From Roseateles sp. XES5 (GTDB lineage Bacteria; Pseudomonadota; Alphaproteobacteria; Rhizobiales; Rhizobiaceae): a stretch of DNA of 64,000 nucleotides. A model generated the notes under the pieces. That model searched no databases. It saw nothing but the letters and a program-made list of their open reading frames with translations, and was not told where the DNA came from. Positions 8,391 to 20,119 of the stretch are shown piece by piece (positions within the stretch are counted from its first letter, which is position 1; each line of letters opens with the position of its first letter). The stretch spans positions 3,127,501 through 3,191,500 of the forward strand of contig NZ_CP084752.1 in assembly GCF_020535545.1 (NCBI RefSeq). The letters run 5' to 3'. A program made the position numbers and the translations under genes.

Positions 8391-8563
8391 CACTGCACGA
8401 GGACGCATGAGCGTCCGTTCATCGCAAAGCTTTGAGGCAAACCGTCCGGGGACGGTGCGACGCATCCGCGTAGCATCGGGGCAGGTTCGTGTGCGTGTCG
8501 TAATGTTGGTCATGCCGGGGTGGATGCACAGCGCTCCGGGTTTGGAAGCGGCTGTATCGCGTC
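8391..8563 (+). other. Structured 5' leader of mraZ
   Basis: If transcription starts about 8390, mraZ has a leader of roughly 170 nt. It contains two perfect short hairpins: GGACGC-ATGA-GCGTCC (8401-8416) and ACCGTCC-GG-GGACGGT (8441-8456). No known riboswitch was recognised. The frame of rsmH is open through this stretch but starts much later. Confidence 0.3.
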
Positions 8564-9004
8564 ATGAACCGGTTCCTGTCGAATGCGACGAACAGGGTCG
8601 ATGCCAAGGGGAGGGTTTCCGTTCCTTCGGCGTTCCGCTCCGTGCTCGCGCGGCGCGACATCCGGGAACTTTATTGCTTCCAGGATTTCCTGTTTCCGGC
8701 GATCAGCGTCGGCGGGCTGGATCTGCTCGATCGTTTCGAGCGCCAGATCGCCAGCGAGGACGTGTTTTCGCCGAAAGCCAACCGGATGTCGCTCCTCATT
8801 CACGGGGGCGGCGTCTTCATGAAGCTCGATTCGGAGGGGCGCCTGCCGGTCACGGATTTCATCCGGGACTTCACGGGCATCACGACGGACGTGACCTTTG
8901 TCGGTCGGGCGGATCATTTTCAGCTCTGGGCGCCGCAGACATTTCTAGCCACGCAGGCGGCTGCCCGGGAAGAGTTCAGAACGCGAGGTCTGGGCTCGGA
9001 GTAA
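8564..9004 (+). CDS. mraZ: Transcriptional regulator MraZ
   Basis: 146 aa, the usual length. Two SpoVT/AbrB-like MraZ domains: residues ~1-60 ([18 protein letters not shown]) and ~75-135 ([20 protein letters not shown]). It is the first gene of the division and cell wall cluster; orthologues bind repeats upstream of their own gene and repress the operon. The four CCCA boxes at 8351-8384 fit this. The gene is 14 bp upstream of rsmH. Confidence 0.95.
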   Translation: MNRFLSNATNRVDAKGRVSVPSAFRSVLARRDIRELYCFQDFLFPAISVGGLDLLDRFERQIASEDVFSPKANRMSLLIHGGGVFMKLDSEGRLPVTDFIRDFTGITTDVTFVGRADHFQLWAPQTFLATQAAAREEFRTRGLGSE

Positions 9005-9018
9005 GACGGAGAATCGGA

Positions 9019-10044
9019 ATGGCGGCGGATCTTGGCGGAGGTTTTTCTGATGCCGATGGCGGACCGGTCCGTCACATTCCGGTTCTTCTCTCCGAAGTCC
9101 TCGAAGCGCTCGCGCCGAAGCCCGGTCAGGTCATCCTCGACGGCACGTTCGGCGCAGGCGGCTATACGTCGGCCATCCTTGCGGCCGGCGCCGACGTGAT
9201 CGGTCTCGACCGCGACCCGACGGCCATTGCCGGCGGGCAGGAGCTGGTCAAGGCCTCCGGCGGCCGGCTTTCCCTCATCCATTCCCGCTTCTCCGATCTC
9301 GCCGCGCATGCGCCCGCAGGCGGGCTCGACGGCGTCGTGCTTGATATCGGCGTCTCCTCCATGCAGATCGACGAAGCCGATCGCGGTTTTTCCTTCCAGA
9401 AGAACGGCCCGCTCGACATGCGCATGTCGGCCTCCGGCGTCTCGGCGGCCGATGTCGTCAATCGCGCCAAGGTCTCCGACCTCATCCGCATCTTCGGCTT
9501 CCTCGGCGAGGAGAAACAGGCCGGCCGCATCGCGCGCGCCATCGAGAAGGCACGCGAGAAGGAGCCCTTCACGACGACCCGCCAGCTCGCCAACCTCATC
9601 GAGCTGACGACGCCGCGCAAGGCCAAGGACAAGATCCATCCGGCGACGCGCGTCTTCCAGGCGCTGCGCGTTTTCGTCAACGACGAACTCGGGGAACTGG
9701 CCGAAGCGCTGATCGCCGCCGAGCGCGCGCTGAAACCGGGTGGTCGCCTCGTCATCGTTTCCTTCCATTCGCTGGAAGACCGCATCGTCAAGAAATTCTT
9801 CCAGGATCGTTCCGGCAAGGCCGCCGGATCGCGCCATCTGCCGGAAGTTCACGACAAAGCCGCAACCTTCGCACCAGTCGGGCGCCCTATGGTGGCGGCC
9901 AGCGACGAGGAGAGCGCGGTCAATCCGCGCGCCCGATCCGCGAAGCTGAGGGCAGGCGAGCGCACCAGCGCCCCTGCCGGGACGGATGATCTGTCCATTT
10001 TCAACCTGCCAAACCTTGCCAGCATCGAGAAGATGGGAAGCTGA
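9019..10044 (+). CDS. rsmH: 16S rRNA (cytosine1402-N4)-methyltransferase RsmH
   Basis: 341 aa from ATG 9019, preceded by GACGGAG. SAM-dependent methyltransferase fold: [35 protein letters not shown] (SAM loop), [20 protein letters not shown], and [15 protein letters not shown] near the end. It methylates C1402 in the ribosomal decoding site. The open frame continues upstream to 8374 through mraZ, but that part has no family similarity. Older name mraW. Confidence 0.95.
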   Translation: MAADLGGGFSDADGGPVRHIPVLLSEVLEALAPKPGQVILDGTFGAGGYTSAILAAGADVIGLDRDPTAIAGGQELVKASGGRLSLIHSRFSDLAAHAPAGGLDGVVLDIGVSSMQIDEADRGFSFQKNGPLDMRMSASGVSAADVVNRAKVSDLIRIFGFLGEEKQAGRIARAIEKAREKEPFTTTRQLANLIELTTPRKAKDKIHPATRVFQALRVFVNDELGELAEALIAAERALKPGGRLVIVSFHSLEDRIVKKFFQDRSGKAAGSRHLPEVHDKAATFAPVGRPMVAASDEESAVNPRARSAKLRAGERTSAPAGTDDLSIFNLPNLASIEKMGS

Positions 10045-10047
10045 GTG

Positions 10048-10449
10048 ATGTTCCGTACCCTTGATGTCGTGATGATCGCCGTCATGACCGCAGCAGCCAC
10101 CGTCACCTATTCGATCAAGCACCAGGCCGAGAACAAGCTCGAAGAGGTGCGCAAGCTCGATGCCGAGATCAAGCTGGAGGAAGACACGATCGACCTTCTC
10201 AAGGCCGACTGGGCGCTCCTGACCCAGCCGAACCGGCTGAACCGTCTCGTGAAGACCTTCGAGGCCGATCTGAAGCTCGTGCCGACCGAATCGACCCAGC
10301 TCGCGCAGCCGAACGAACTGCCGATGCGCACGGACGAACTGCCGGCGCTGGAGCCGGCCAAGGACGAGAAGGTGGCCGACGGCGCCAAGAAGAACAAGAA
10401 GAAGGCCTCGGGCACGGACGCAATCCAAACCGGATCGGTGGCCAACTGA
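10048..10449 (+). CDS. ftsL: Cell division protein FtsL
   Basis: 133 aa. An N-terminal membrane helix (FRTLDVVMIAVMTAAATVTYS) is followed by a coiled-coil ectodomain (ENKLEEVRKLDAEIKLEED) and the FtsL-typical IDLLKADWALLTQPNRL. The Lys-rich tail is alphaproteobacterial. FtsL links FtsQ/FtsB to FtsWI at the septum. A GTG immediately upstream (10045) is an alternative start. Its TGA shares one base with the ATG of ftsI. Confidence 0.9.
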   Translation: MFRTLDVVMIAVMTAAATVTYSIKHQAENKLEEVRKLDAEIKLEEDTIDLLKADWALLTQPNRLNRLVKTFEADLKLVPTESTQLAQPNELPMRTDELPALEPAKDEKVADGAKKNKKKASGTDAIQTGSVAN

Positions 10450-12200
10450 TGTCGTTCCTCTCCCGCATCATGGACCTGAAGAGCAAGGCGCATTTCAGCG
10501 CCGGCGGCAACAACAACGCCCGGACCGGCGGAAACGGCGGGCAGTCCTTCGAAGGCACGCGCAAGCGCACCGGTTCGCAGGCCCGCAGCCGCGTCGCCGT
10601 CATCATCTGCTGCTTCGGCATGGTCTATGCCGTCATCGGCGGCCGCCTCGTGCAATACGGCATGGCTTCGCCGGAAACCGTCTCCTCCATCGGCCCGGCC
10701 GACCACCTGATGGCCTCGCGCCCCGACATCGTCGACCGCAACGGCGAAATCCTCGCCACCGACATCCGCACCGTCTCGCTCTATGCCGAGCCGCACAAGA
10801 TCGTCGACGCGGACGAGGCCGTGGAAATGCTGGCGACCGTGATGCCCGACCTCGACCGTCGCGGCACCTATCGTAAGCTCACCTCCAAATCCCGCTTCCA
10901 GTGGCTCAAGCGTCAGCTCACCCCGAAACAGCAGAGCCGCATCCTGGCGCTCGGCATTCCCGGCGTCGGCTTCCGGCCGGAAAAGCGCCGCTTCTATCCG
11001 GGCGGCGCCACCGCCTCGCACATCGTCGGCCACGTCAATATCGACAACCGCGGCATTGCCGGCATGGAGCGCTACATCGACAGCCAGGGCCTTGCCGACC
11101 TTGCCGCCATCGGCATGACGAGCGACGCCAAGCTGGAGCCGGTGCGCCTGTCCATCGACCTGCGCGTCCAGGCCATCGTGCGCGAAGTCGTCAAGGAAGG
11201 CATGGAGAAGTACAAGGCGATCGCTGCCGGCGCCGTCGTGCTCGACGTGCATACCGGCGAAGTCCTCGCCATGGCCTCCTATCCCGACTACGACCCGAAC
11301 AAGCCGGCGGAAGGGGCCAAGGAAGGCTGGATGAACCGCATGTCGAACGGCACGTTCGAGATGGGTTCGACCTTCAAGAGCTTCACGACGGCGATGGCGC
11401 TCGATTCGGGCAAGGTGAAGCTGACCGACAGCTTCGACGCCCGCGCGCCCATCCGCATCGGCGGCTTCACGATCAAGGACTTCCACGGCAAGCATCGCGT
11501 GCTGACCGTGCCGGAAATCTTCCAGTATTCCTCGAACATCGGCACGGCCAAGATGGCCGACGTCGTCGGCATCGAGGGGCACAAGGAATTCCTGACGCGT
11601 CTCGGCCTGCTCACCCGCATGGACACCGAACTGCCCGAGGTGAAGACCCCGAGCCAGCCGCGCGAATGGAAGAAGATCAACTCGATCACCATCTCCTTCG
11701 GCCACGGCGTTTCCACCACCCCGCTGCAGACGGCGGTGGCGGGCGCGGCGCTCATCAACGGCGGCAAGCTCATCAACCCCACCTTCCTGCCGCGCACGAA
11801 GGAAGAGGCCGACGAGATCGCCAAGGTCGTCATCGGCCCCTCGACGGTCGACAGCATGCGCTATCTCTTCAAGCTCAACGCGAACGACGGTTCCGGCCGG
11901 CGCTCGCTCGTGCCCGGCTTCAATGTCGGCGGCAAGACGGGCACCGCCAACAAGGTGGTCGGCGGGCGTTACTCCAACACGCAGAACTTCAACGCCTTCC
12001 TGTCCGGTTTCCCGATCGACGATCCGAAATATGTCGTGCTGACCTTCATCGACGCGCCGCAGACGGGCGAGGGCGGTGGACGCACCGCCGGCCTCAACGC
12101 CGCGCCGATGGTGGGCGAGATCATCCGCCGCTCCGCCGCGCTTCTCGGTGTAAAGCCGAAATTCGGTGAGGACGGGTCTGCCATGCTTGTGTCTTATTGA
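10449..12200 (+). CDS. ftsI: Peptidoglycan D,D-transpeptidase FtsI (PBP3)
   Basis: 583 aa. Cytoplasmic tail, one membrane helix (~residues 50-72, [20 protein letters not shown]), a PBP dimerisation domain, and a C-terminal transpeptidase domain with active-site Ser307 and Lys310 (GSTFKS), SSN, and KTG beginning at Lys496 ([10 protein letters not shown]). It cross-links septal peptidoglycan together with FtsW. It is translationally coupled to ftsL. Confidence 0.95.
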   Translation: MSFLSRIMDLKSKAHFSAGGNNNARTGGNGGQSFEGTRKRTGSQARSRVAVIICCFGMVYAVIGGRLVQYGMASPETVSSIGPADHLMASRPDIVDRNGEILATDIRTVSLYAEPHKIVDADEAVEMLATVMPDLDRRGTYRKLTSKSRFQWLKRQLTPKQQSRILALGIPGVGFRPEKRRFYPGGATASHIVGHVNIDNRGIAGMERYIDSQGLADLAAIGMTSDAKLEPVRLSIDLRVQAIVREVVKEGMEKYKAIAAGAVVLDVHTGEVLAMASYPDYDPNKPAEGAKEGWMNRMSNGTFEMGSTFKSFTTAMALDSGKVKLTDSFDARAPIRIGGFTIKDFHGKHRVLTVPEIFQYSSNIGTAKMADVVGIEGHKEFLTRLGLLTRMDTELPEVKTPSQPREWKKINSITISFGHGVSTTPLQTAVAGAALINGGKLINPTFLPRTKEEADEIAKVVIGPSTVDSMRYLFKLNANDGSGRRSLVPGFNVGGKTGTANKVVGGRYSNTQNFNAFLSGFPIDDPKYVVLTFIDAPQTGEGGGRTAGLNAAPMVGEIIRRSAALLGVKPKFGEDGSAMLVSY

Positions 12201-12265
12201 ACGGAGAAGACGGGACGCCGATTCGGAAACGAAACGGCGCCCACAGAAAGCACATAGAGCGGACA

Positions 12266-13717
12266 ATGAAGATCAGTGACCTTGCCGGACCCGAAATCGA
12301 ACTCTCGAGCGCCGTAGCTTCCCTCGACGTCAGCGGCATCACGAGCGACAGCCGGACGGTCAAGCCGGGCGATCTCTTCGTCGCCGTCTCGGGCACCAAG
12401 GCCAATGGCAGCGCCTTCATCGCCGATGCGCTTTCCCGCGGCGCCGCCGCCGTCGTCGTTGCCGCCGGAACGCCGGTCGAAGCGTCGGCTCCGGTCGTCG
12501 CCGTCGCCGAACCGCGCCGTTTCCTGGCCCTTGCCGCCGCGCGCTTCCACGGCCGCCAGCCGGAAACCATGGTCGCCGTGACGGGCACCGCCGGCAAGAC
12601 CTCCGTCGCCTCCTTCACGCGCCAGATCTGGGCGCATGCCGGCCATGCGGCCGCGATGATCGGCACGACCGGCGTCGTCGCCCCCGGCCGCAACGACTAC
12701 GGCTCGCTGACGACGCCCGATCCGGTTTCCCTGCATGCGCTGCTCGCCGAGCTTGCCGATGCCGGCGTCACCCATGCGGCGATGGAAGCTTCCAGCCACG
12801 GGCTCGACCAGTCGCGCCTCGACGGCGTCAGGCTCGCCGCCGCCGCCTTCACCAATCTCGGCCGCGACCATATGGACTACCACCCGACGGTGGAGCACTA
12901 CATGGCCTCCAAGATGCGGCTCTTCGATACGCTGCTCGCAAAGGGCGCGCCGGCCGTCATCTATGCCGATGACGAATGGTCGGGCGTCGCCATCGACGCG
13001 GCGCGCAAAGCCGGTCTCGACGTGCGCACGGTCGGCCGCAAGGGCGACTTCCTGGCGCTGAAGCGCGTCGAGCATTTCCGCCACAAGCAGACCGCCGAAA
13101 TCCATATCGGCGACGAGATCTTCGAAGTGCACATTCCGCTCGCCGGCGACTTCCAGGTGGCCAATGCGCTGGTCGCGGCCGGCCTTGCCATCTCGACGGG
13201 CGTTCCCGCCGCCGTCGCCATGGCGGCGCTGGAAAAGCTCATCGGCGCCGCCGGCCGTCTCGAACTGGTCGGCCATGCCAGGAACGGCGCGCTCGCCTAT
13301 GTCGATTACGCGCACAAGCCCGACGCGCTCGAAAACGTGCTGACGTCGGTGCGCCCCTTCACGACGGGCCGCGTCATCGTGGTCTTCGGCTGCGGCGGCG
13401 ACCGCGACAAGGGCAAGCGGCCGATCATGGGCGAGATCGCCACCCGTCTTGCGGACGTGGTGATCGTGACCGACGACAATCCGCGCTCCGAGGTTCCTAC
13501 CGTCATCCGTTCCGAGATCATGGCCGCCGCCAAGGGCGCGACGGAGATCGGCGACCGCGCAGCGGCGATCCGCAGCGCCGTGGAGATGCTGCAGTCGGGC
13601 GACACGCTGATCGTCGCCGGCAAGGGGCATGAGGAAGGCCAGACCGTCGGTGCGGTCACGCTGCCTTTCTCCGACCATGCCGAACTGCGCAAGGCCCTGG
13701 AGGAACTCGACCGGTGA
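12266..13717 (+). CDS. murE: UDP-MurNAc-L-Ala-D-Glu:meso-diaminopimelate ligase MurE
   Basis: 483 aa from ATG 12266, preceded by AGAGCGGA. ATP-binding loop [11 protein letters not shown] in the Mur ligase central domain. The DDNPRSE motif in the C-terminal domain marks specificity for meso-diaminopimelate rather than lysine. It adds the third residue of the stem peptide in the cytosol. A TTG at 12197 in frame would add 23 unrelated residues and is not chosen. The stop overlaps murF by GTGA. Confidence 0.95.
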   Translation: MKISDLAGPEIELSSAVASLDVSGITSDSRTVKPGDLFVAVSGTKANGSAFIADALSRGAAAVVVAAGTPVEASAPVVAVAEPRRFLALAAARFHGRQPETMVAVTGTAGKTSVASFTRQIWAHAGHAAAMIGTTGVVAPGRNDYGSLTTPDPVSLHALLAELADAGVTHAAMEASSHGLDQSRLDGVRLAAAAFTNLGRDHMDYHPTVEHYMASKMRLFDTLLAKGAPAVIYADDEWSGVAIDAARKAGLDVRTVGRKGDFLALKRVEHFRHKQTAEIHIGDEIFEVHIPLAGDFQVANALVAAGLAISTGVPAAVAMAALEKLIGAAGRLELVGHARNGALAYVDYAHKPDALENVLTSVRPFTTGRVIVVFGCGGDRDKGKRPIMGEIATRLADVVIVTDDNPRSEVPTVIRSEIMAAAKGATEIGDRAAAIRSAVEMLQSGDTLIVAGKGHEEGQTVGAVTLPFSDHAELRKALEELDR

Positions 13718-15147
13718 AATGGCTCTGGACCAGCGCTGATCTCATCGCGGCCATGCATGGCCGCCCCATCGGCAATCTGCCCGAGGGCGTGACCGGCATT
13801 TCCATCGACAGCCGGGCCATCGCGCCCGGCGAAGCCTTCTTCGCCATCAAGGGCGACCGCGTCGATGGCCACGATTTCGCGAGCTTCGCCGTCGCCAACG
13901 GCGCGGGACTGCTCGTCGTCAGCGAAGGCAAGCTGCCGGCGCTCGGACGGCTCGTCACGCCGATGATCGTCGTGCCGGACGTGCTGCAGGCGCTGGTCGA
14001 TCTCGGCTGCGCGGCGCGCGACCGCACGGCCGCCCGCATTATCGCCGTCACCGGTTCGGTCGGCAAGACGACGACCAAGGAGATGCTGCGCCAGGCGCTG
14101 TCGCCCTCCGGCAGCGTGCATGCCTCGGTTGCCTCCTTCAACAATCATTGGGGCGTGCCGCTGACGCTGGCGCGCATGCCGGAGACCACCGACTACGGCA
14201 TCTTCGAGATCGGCATGAACCATGCCAACGAGATCCGCCCGCTGGTCGGCATGGTGCGCCCGCATGTCGCCATGATCACCACGATCGCCCCGGCCCATCT
14301 CGGCAATTTCCGCGACCTCGAAGAGATCGCTGCCGCGAAGGCGGAAATCTTCGACGGCGTCGTGCCGGGCGGCCACGCGGTGCTCAACCGCGACAACGAG
14401 CAGTTCGCCTTTCTCGAAAAGGCGGCCAAGGCCGCCGGCGTCGCGCATGTGCACAGCTTCGGCGCCGATCCGAAATCCGATTTCCGCCTGCTCGATTTCG
14501 TCAGCGGCGGCGAGGGCAGCCTGCTGCGCGCCTCGGTCGGCGGGCAGACGCTGGAAGTGCCGATGGGCGCGCCCGGCCGGCACATCGCCGAAAACGCTGT
14601 GGCCGTGCTCGGCGCCGTGCATCTGGCCGGCGGCGATATCGAGAAGGCCATGGCCGGCCTTGCCACCATGCAGGCCGAGAAGGGCCGCGGCCGGCGTTAC
14701 CGCCTCGCCAAGGACGGCGGCTGGTTCACGCTGATCGACGAAAGCTACAACGCCAATCCCGCCTCGATGCGGGCCGCGATCGCGCTGTTGCGCGATGCCG
14801 CGCCGCAGGACGATGGCCGGCGCATCGCCGTGCTCGGAGACATGCTGGAAATGGGCGAACATTCGCCGGCCGTGCATGCCGGGCTTGCCGAACCGCTCGT
14901 CGATGCCGGTATCGGCACGGTCTGGCTCGGCGGCCCCGACATGGCGGCGTTGCGCGACGCGCTGCCCGAGGGCACCGAGACGGAATATCGCGAGACGGCC
15001 GACCAGCTTGCCGCCCATGCGCTTGCCGCGGTGCGGCCGGGCGACGTCCTGGTCGTCAAATCGTCGAAGGGCACGGGATTCAGCCGCATCGTGGCGGCCC
15101 TGCTTGACAAATATCCGGCGCTCCCCGAGAGGGAACGCGAGAGTTGA
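13714..15147 (+). CDS. murF: UDP-MurNAc-tripeptide:D-Ala-D-Ala ligase MurF
   Basis: 477 aa from GTG 13714, overlapping the murE stop. Mur ligase layout: N-terminal uridine-binding domain ([20 protein letters not shown]), ATP loop [24 protein letters not shown], and C-terminal [12 protein letters not shown]. It adds D-Ala-D-Ala, the product of Ddl (here ddlB at 25990), completing the pentapeptide. Confidence 0.95.
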   Translation: MKWLWTSADLIAAMHGRPIGNLPEGVTGISIDSRAIAPGEAFFAIKGDRVDGHDFASFAVANGAGLLVVSEGKLPALGRLVTPMIVVPDVLQALVDLGCAARDRTAARIIAVTGSVGKTTTKEMLRQALSPSGSVHASVASFNNHWGVPLTLARMPETTDYGIFEIGMNHANEIRPLVGMVRPHVAMITTIAPAHLGNFRDLEEIAAAKAEIFDGVVPGGHAVLNRDNEQFAFLEKAAKAAGVAHVHSFGADPKSDFRLLDFVSGGEGSLLRASVGGQTLEVPMGAPGRHIAENAVAVLGAVHLAGGDIEKAMAGLATMQAEKGRGRRYRLAKDGGWFTLIDESYNANPASMRAAIALLRDAAPQDDGRRIAVLGDMLEMGEHSPAVHAGLAEPLVDAGIGTVWLGGPDMAALRDALPEGTETEYRETADQLAAHALAAVRPGDVLVVKSSKGTGFSRIVAALLDKYPALPERERES

Positions 15148-15261
15148 GGGAGGTTCGGCCGGGCAGACGTCCGCCGGACCTTATCTTTTATGTGATTTGC
15201 TTCCCATCTCCGGTCGGTCACACCGGGGACGCTTCGGGGAATCTTTGGGGAAAGGGTGACA

Positions 15262-16362
15262 ATGCTGCTTTGGCTCGTCGAGCTGGCTGACACCGTTCAG
15301 GTGTTCAACCTGTTCCGCTACATTACCTTCCGGACCGGCGCTGCGCTGTTCACCTCGGCAACGATCGTCTTCCTGTTCGGGCCGATGATCATTTCCTCGC
15401 TGCGCATTCGCCAGGGCAAGGGCCAGCCGATCCGCGCCGACGGGCCGCAGACCCATTTCAAGAAGGCCGGCACCCCGACCATGGGCGGCCTGATGATCCT
15501 CGCCGGCATCGTCGGCAGCGCGCTCCTGTGGGCCGACCTTTCCAACGTCTATGTGGTCGCGACGCTGCTCGTCACACTCGGCTTTGGCGCCATCGGCTTC
15601 TACGACGACTACCTGAAGGTCACCAAGCAGACCGACAAGGGCTTTTCCGGCAAGGCGCGCCTCGGCCTCGAATTCATCATCGCGGGCGCTGCCACCTACT
15701 TCATGATGCGGGCCTCGCTTTCGGCCGGGGCCGCGGGCTCCACCTTCGGCTCCTCCATCGCCTTCCCCTTCGCCAAGGACCTGCTGATCAATCTCGGCAT
15801 CTTCTTCGTGCTCTTCGGCGGCTTCGTCATCGTGGCGGCCGGCAACGCGGTGAACCTGACCGACGGTCTCGACGGCCTCGCCACCGTTCCCGTCATGATT
15901 TCGGCCGCCTCCTTCGGCGTCATCGCCTATCTCGCCGGCAACGCGGTGTTTTCCAACTATCTGCAGATCCATTTCGTGCCCGGCACCGGCGAGCTAGCCG
16001 TCGTGCTCGGCGCCGTCATCGGTGCTGGCCTCGGCTTCCTGTGGTTCAACGCGCCGCCGGCCGCCATCTTCATGGGCGACACCGGCTCGCTGGCCCTTGG
16101 CGGCCTGATCGGCACGGTCGCCGTCGCCACCAAGCACGAGATCGTCATGGCGATCATCGGCGGTCTCTTCGTCATGGAGACCCTGTCGGTCATCATTCAG
16201 GTCGCCTCGTTCAAACTCACCGGCAAGCGCGTCTTCCTGATGGCGCCGATCCACCACCACTTCGAGAAGAAGGGCTGGACGGAAAGCCAGGTCGTCATCC
16301 GCTTCTGGATCATCGCCGTCGTTCTGGCGCTGGTCGGCCTTTCCACGCTCAAGCTGCGGTAA
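15262..16362 (+). CDS. mraY: Phospho-MurNAc-pentapeptide translocase MraY
   Basis: 366 aa from ATG 15262, preceded by GGGGAAAGG; the in-frame GTG at 15256 is less likely because family members begin MLLWL/MLVWL. About ten membrane helices with the catalytic motifs [19 protein letters not shown] and [11 protein letters not shown]. It transfers phospho-MurNAc-pentapeptide to undecaprenyl phosphate, giving lipid I. A 114-bp gap separates it from murF. Confidence 0.95.
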   Translation: MLLWLVELADTVQVFNLFRYITFRTGAALFTSATIVFLFGPMIISSLRIRQGKGQPIRADGPQTHFKKAGTPTMGGLMILAGIVGSALLWADLSNVYVVATLLVTLGFGAIGFYDDYLKVTKQTDKGFSGKARLGLEFIIAGAATYFMMRASLSAGAAGSTFGSSIAFPFAKDLLINLGIFFVLFGGFVIVAAGNAVNLTDGLDGLATVPVMISAASFGVIAYLAGNAVFSNYLQIHFVPGTGELAVVLGAVIGAGLGFLWFNAPPAAIFMGDTGSLALGGLIGTVAVATKHEIVMAIIGGLFVMETLSVIIQVASFKLTGKRVFLMAPIHHHFEKKGWTESQVVIRFWIIAVVLALVGLSTLKLR

Positions 16363-16369
16363 GGCTCAG

Positions 16370-17764
16370 ATGATCCCGGTCACCACCTTCAAAGGCAAGG
16401 CCGTCGCGCTCTTCGGGCTCGGCGGCTCCGGCCTTGCGACGGCGCTGGCGCTTGCCGCGGGCGGCGCCGACGTCACCGCCTGGGACGACAGCCCGGCAAG
16501 CGTCGAGAACGCGTCCACGGCCGGCATCCGGACCGGGGACCTGCGCAATCTCGACTGGAAGACCATCGATGCGCTGGTGCTGTCGCCCGGCGTGCCGCTG
16601 ACCCATCCCAAGCCGCACTGGAGCGCCGAGCTTGCGCGCGCCGCCGGTGTCGAGATCGTCGGCGATGTCGAGCTGTTCGTGCGCGAGCGCCGGGCGCATG
16701 CGCCCGATTGCCCCTTCGTCGCCATCACCGGTACGAACGGCAAGTCCACCACCACGGCGCTCATCGCCCATATCCTGAAAGCGAGCGGCCGCGACACGCA
16801 GCTCGGCGGCAATATCGGCACGGCCGTGCTGACGCTGGACCCGCCCAAGGCCGGCCGGTTCTATGTCGTCGAGTGCTCGTCCTACCAGATCGACCTCGCC
16901 CCCTCGCTCAACCCCTCCGCCGGCATCCTGCTCAATCTGACGCCCGATCACCTCGACCGTCACGGCTCGATGCAGCACTATGCCGACGTCAAGGAACGGC
17001 TGGTCGCCGGCAGCAAGACCGCGATCGTCGGCGTCGACGACACGTTCTGCGAAATCATCGCCGACCGCGTGGAGCGGGCCGGCACGAAGGTCGTGCGCAT
17101 TTCCAAGCGCAACGTTCTGGCCGACGGCATCTATGCCGATGGCGCGCGCCTGATCCTGGCGCAAAGCGGGGCCACGCGGCAGATCGCCGACCTTGCGGCG
17201 ATCCAGACGCTGCGGGGCAGCCACAATGCCCAGAACGCCGCGGCCGCCGTTGCCGCCTGCCTGGCGGTTGGCGTCGGCGAGGACGAGATCCGCGCCGGGC
17301 TTGCCTCCTTCCCCGGTCTCAAGCACCGCATGCAGCCGGTCGGGCGCAAGGGCGAAACGCTCTTCGTCAACGATTCCAAGGCGACGAATGCCGATGCGGC
17401 AGCGCCCGCCCTGTCGAGCTTCGAGCGCATCTACTGGATTGCCGGCGGCGTGCCGAAAGAGGGGGGCATCGCCTCCCTCGGAAGCTTCTTCCCGAAGATC
17501 GCCAAGGCCTATCTCATCGGCGAGGCGGCGGCGGCTTTCGCCGAAACGCTCGGCGGCGCGGTACCGCACGACATGTCCGGCACGCTGGAACGGGCGGTGC
17601 AGGACGCGGCGGCGGATGCGGAAAGGGACGGCGGTTCCGTTGCGGTTCTGCTTTCCCCGGCTTGCGCAAGCTTCGACCAGTACAAGAACTTTGAAGTCCG
17701 CGGCGATGCCTTCGTGAAACACGTCGCGGCGTTGCCCGGCGTGTCGATGCTGGTCGCGGTTTGA
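16370..17764 (+). CDS. murD: UDP-MurNAc-L-Ala:D-glutamate ligase MurD
   Basis: 464 aa. N-terminal Rossmann domain ([17 protein letters not shown]), ATP loop [12 protein letters not shown], and [11 protein letters not shown] and [17 protein letters not shown] typical of MurD. It adds D-Glu as second residue of the stem peptide. It lies seven bp after mraY. A long open frame on the opposite strand is a compositional shadow. Confidence 0.95.
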   Translation: MIPVTTFKGKAVALFGLGGSGLATALALAAGGADVTAWDDSPASVENASTAGIRTGDLRNLDWKTIDALVLSPGVPLTHPKPHWSAELARAAGVEIVGDVELFVRERRAHAPDCPFVAITGTNGKSTTTALIAHILKASGRDTQLGGNIGTAVLTLDPPKAGRFYVVECSSYQIDLAPSLNPSAGILLNLTPDHLDRHGSMQHYADVKERLVAGSKTAIVGVDDTFCEIIADRVERAGTKVVRISKRNVLADGIYADGARLILAQSGATRQIADLAAIQTLRGSHNAQNAAAAVAACLAVGVGEDEIRAGLASFPGLKHRMQPVGRKGETLFVNDSKATNADAAAPALSSFERIYWIAGGVPKEGGIASLGSFFPKIAKAYLIGEAAAAFAETLGGAVPHDMSGTLERAVQDAAADAERDGGSVAVLLSPACASFDQYKNFEVRGDAFVKHVAALPGVSMLVAV

Positions 17765-17833
17765 ACGCATGCAATTCCGGCGGACGCGTGCGGCGGCTGC
17801 GAGCGGAATTGAACTGAAACAGAGGAAAGAGAC

Positions 17834-18988
17834 ATGGTTAGTCGTGCCGAACGTGGTGCATTGGCGGACTGGTTTTGGACGATAGACCGGTTCTTCCTCG
17901 CGGCCTTCATCCTTCTGATGGGCCTCGGTTTCATGCTGTCCTTCGCCGCCAGCCCGGCGGTTGCCGAACGACTGGGGCTTGACAGCTTCCACTTCGTCAA
18001 GCGCCACGCGATGTTCCTGCTGCCGGCCATTGCGGTGATGTTCGGCATTTCCTTCATGTCGCCGCGGCAGGTGCGGCGCGCGGCGATGATCCTTCTCGTC
18101 ATTTCGCTGGCGGCCATGGTGCTGGCGCTGTTCTTCGGCGTCGAGGTCAAGGGCTCGCGCCGCTGGATTTCCATCGGCAGCTTCTCCATCCAGCCGTCGG
18201 AATTCATGAAGCCTGCCTTCGTCGTCATCTGCGCCTGGCTCTTCGCCGAACATGCCCGCCAGCCGGAAATTCCCGGCAACCTCTTCGCCATCATCCTCTT
18301 CGGCATCGTCGCGGCACTGCTCGTCGCCCAGCCTGACCTTGGTCAGACCATCCTGACGGCCGCCGTCTGGGGCGGCATGTTCTTCATGGCCGGCATGCCG
18401 TGGCTGTGGATCATCATTCTCGGCGGCGCGGCCGTCGGCGGCCTCCTGACGGCCTATACGTTCCTTCCCCACGTGGCGGCGCGTATCGACAAGTTCTGGA
18501 CCGGCGAGGGCGATACGTTCCAGATGGATACCGCGCGCGAGGCGATCATTCGTGGTGACTGGTTCGGCCAGGGGCCGGGCGAGGGCACCGTCAAGCGGAT
18601 CATTCCCGACAGCCATACCGACTTCATCTTCTCGGTCGCCGCCGAAGAGTTCGGCATCATCTTCTGCATGGTCATCGTCATGATCTTCGCCTTCGTGGTG
18701 ATGCGTGGCCTCAACCATGCCTTCAAGGAGCGCAACGATTTCACGCGCTTCGCCGTCGCCGGCCTCGTGCTGCAGATGGGCACGCAGTCCATGATCAATA
18801 TCGGCGTGAACCTCGAGCTGCTGCCGGCCAAGGGCATGACGCTGCCACTGATCTCCTATGGCGGTTCGTCGATGATCGCGGTCTGCGTGACGGCCGGCTT
18901 CATCCTGGCGTTGACCCGCCACCGGCCGGAAAAGCGCGCCTCCGAGCGCAGCCTCTTCCGCGGCGGTATCGTGGCGCCCGCTGAATAA
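17834..18988 (+). CDS. ftsW: Lipid II polymerase / SEDS protein FtsW
   Basis: 384 aa, ten or so membrane helices. SEDS family motifs: KGSRRWISIGSFSIQPSEFM, the essential Asp region AQPDLGQTIL, and the C-terminal GMTLPLISYGGSSMIAVC. Septal glycosyltransferase acting with FtsI. It lies between murD and murG, the usual dcw position. Confidence 0.95.
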   Translation: MVSRAERGALADWFWTIDRFFLAAFILLMGLGFMLSFAASPAVAERLGLDSFHFVKRHAMFLLPAIAVMFGISFMSPRQVRRAAMILLVISLAAMVLALFFGVEVKGSRRWISIGSFSIQPSEFMKPAFVVICAWLFAEHARQPEIPGNLFAIILFGIVAALLVAQPDLGQTILTAAVWGGMFFMAGMPWLWIIILGGAAVGGLLTAYTFLPHVAARIDKFWTGEGDTFQMDTAREAIIRGDWFGQGPGEGTVKRIIPDSHTDFIFSVAAEEFGIIFCMVIVMIFAFVVMRGLNHAFKERNDFTRFAVAGLVLQMGTQSMINIGVNLELLPAKGMTLPLISYGGSSMIAVCVTAGFILALTRHRPEKRASERSLFRGGIVAPAE

Positions 18989-18997
18989 GGGTTTTGC

Positions 18998-20119
18998 ATG
19001 AACAAAGGCATCGTTCTTCTCGCCGCCGGGGGTACCGGCGGCCATCTCTTTCCCGCAGAGGCGCTGGCCCATGAGCTGAAGGCCGGCGGCTGGTCGGTGC
19101 ATCTCGTCACCGACAGCCGCGCCGAGCGCTTTGCCGGCAAGTTCCCGGCGGACGAGATCCATGTCGTGCCGTCCGCGACCATCGGCTCGAAGAACCCGAT
19201 CAGCGTCGCCAGATCACTCTTCACGCTCTGGAAGGGCATTCGCGTGGCGCGCAAGCTGATGGCGCGCCTGCGGCCGAAGGTCGTCGTCGGTTTCGGCGGC
19301 TACCCCACCGTGCCGCCGCTCATCGCCGCCACCGGCATGGGCATCCCCTCGATGATCCACGAGCAGAACGCCGTCATGGGTCGCGCCAACAAGGCGCTCG
19401 CCGCCCGCGTCAAGGCAATCGCCGGCGGTTTCCTGCCCGAAACGGGCGGGCAATATGCGCAAAAGACCGTGACGACGGGCAATCCCGTGCGCCCTGCGGT
19501 TCTCGACGCTGCAACCCTTGCCTATGAAGCGTCGGCAGACGGCGAATTCCGCCTCGTCGTCTTCGGTGGCAGCCAGGGCGCGCAATTCTTCTCCAAGGCC
19601 ATTCCCTCGGCGATCGCGGCCCTCGAGCCGCAGGACCGCGCACGGCTGAAGATCACCCAGCAGGCGCGACCGGAAGATCGCGACGAGGTGGTGCGCACCT
19701 ATGCCGATCTCGGCATCCCCGCCGACGTTTCTCCCTTCTTCACGGATATGGCCGCGCGCATCGGCCATGCGCATCTCATCATCAGCCGGTCCGGCGCCTC
19801 CACGGTGTCGGAAGTGTCGGTCATCGGCCGGCCGGCCATTCTCGTGCCCTATCCCTATGCGCTCGATCACGACCAGGCGGCCAATGCCGCTGCGCTTGCC
19901 TCCGGCGGCGGAGCGAAGGTGATCGCGCAGTCGGAGCTTTCGACGGAGCGGCTCGCCAGCATCGTTTCCAAGGCGATGCACGATCCCGCGGGCATGGCGA
20001 CCATGGCCGCAAACGCCAGAAAGGCGGGCAAACCGGATGCCGCGCGCTTGCTAGCCTCCATGGTTGAGGCTATTGCGGGCGGCAAGACGATCGCACAATT
20101 CAAGGGAGAACGGCCATGA
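18998..20119 (+). CDS. murG: UDP-GlcNAc:lipid I N-acetylglucosaminyltransferase MurG
   Basis: 373 aa, GT28 family, two Rossmann domains. Glycine loop [16 protein letters not shown] at the N terminus, [15 protein letters not shown], and in the C-terminal half [15 protein letters not shown] and [20 protein letters not shown]. It makes lipid II at the inner face of the membrane. The stop overlaps the murC start (ATGA). Confidence 0.95.
   Translation: MNKGIVLLAAGGTGGHLFPAEALAHELKAGGWSVHLVTDSRAERFAGKFPADEIHVVPSATIGSKNPISVARSLFTLWKGIRVARKLMARLRPKVVVGFGGYPTVPPLIAATGMGIPSMIHEQNAVMGRANKALAARVKAIAGGFLPETGGQYAQKTVTTGNPVRPAVLDAATLAYEASADGEFRLVVFGGSQGAQFFSKAIPSAIAALEPQDRARLKITQQARPEDRDEVVRTYADLGIPADVSPFFTDMAARIGHAHLIISRSGASTVSEVSVIGRPAILVPYPYALDHDQAANAAALASGGGAKVIAQSELSTERLASIVSKAMHDPAGMATMAANARKAGKPDAARLLASMVEAIAGGKTIAQFKGERP

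Noticed and set aside
8374..9018. N-terminal extension of rsmH through mraZ
   Set aside because: The frame is open but lies over the leader and mraZ; RsmH similarity begins at the ATG at 9019, which has a ribosome site.
10107..12266. 719-aa minus-strand frame opposite ftsL-ftsI
   Set aside because: Mirror of GC-rich codons in well-recognised genes; composition dominated by Arg/Ala/Gly/Asp with no motifs.
16349..19162. 937-aa minus-strand frame opposite murD-ftsW
   Set aside because: Spans two real genes and their spacer; His/Arg/Asp-rich shadow without domain features.
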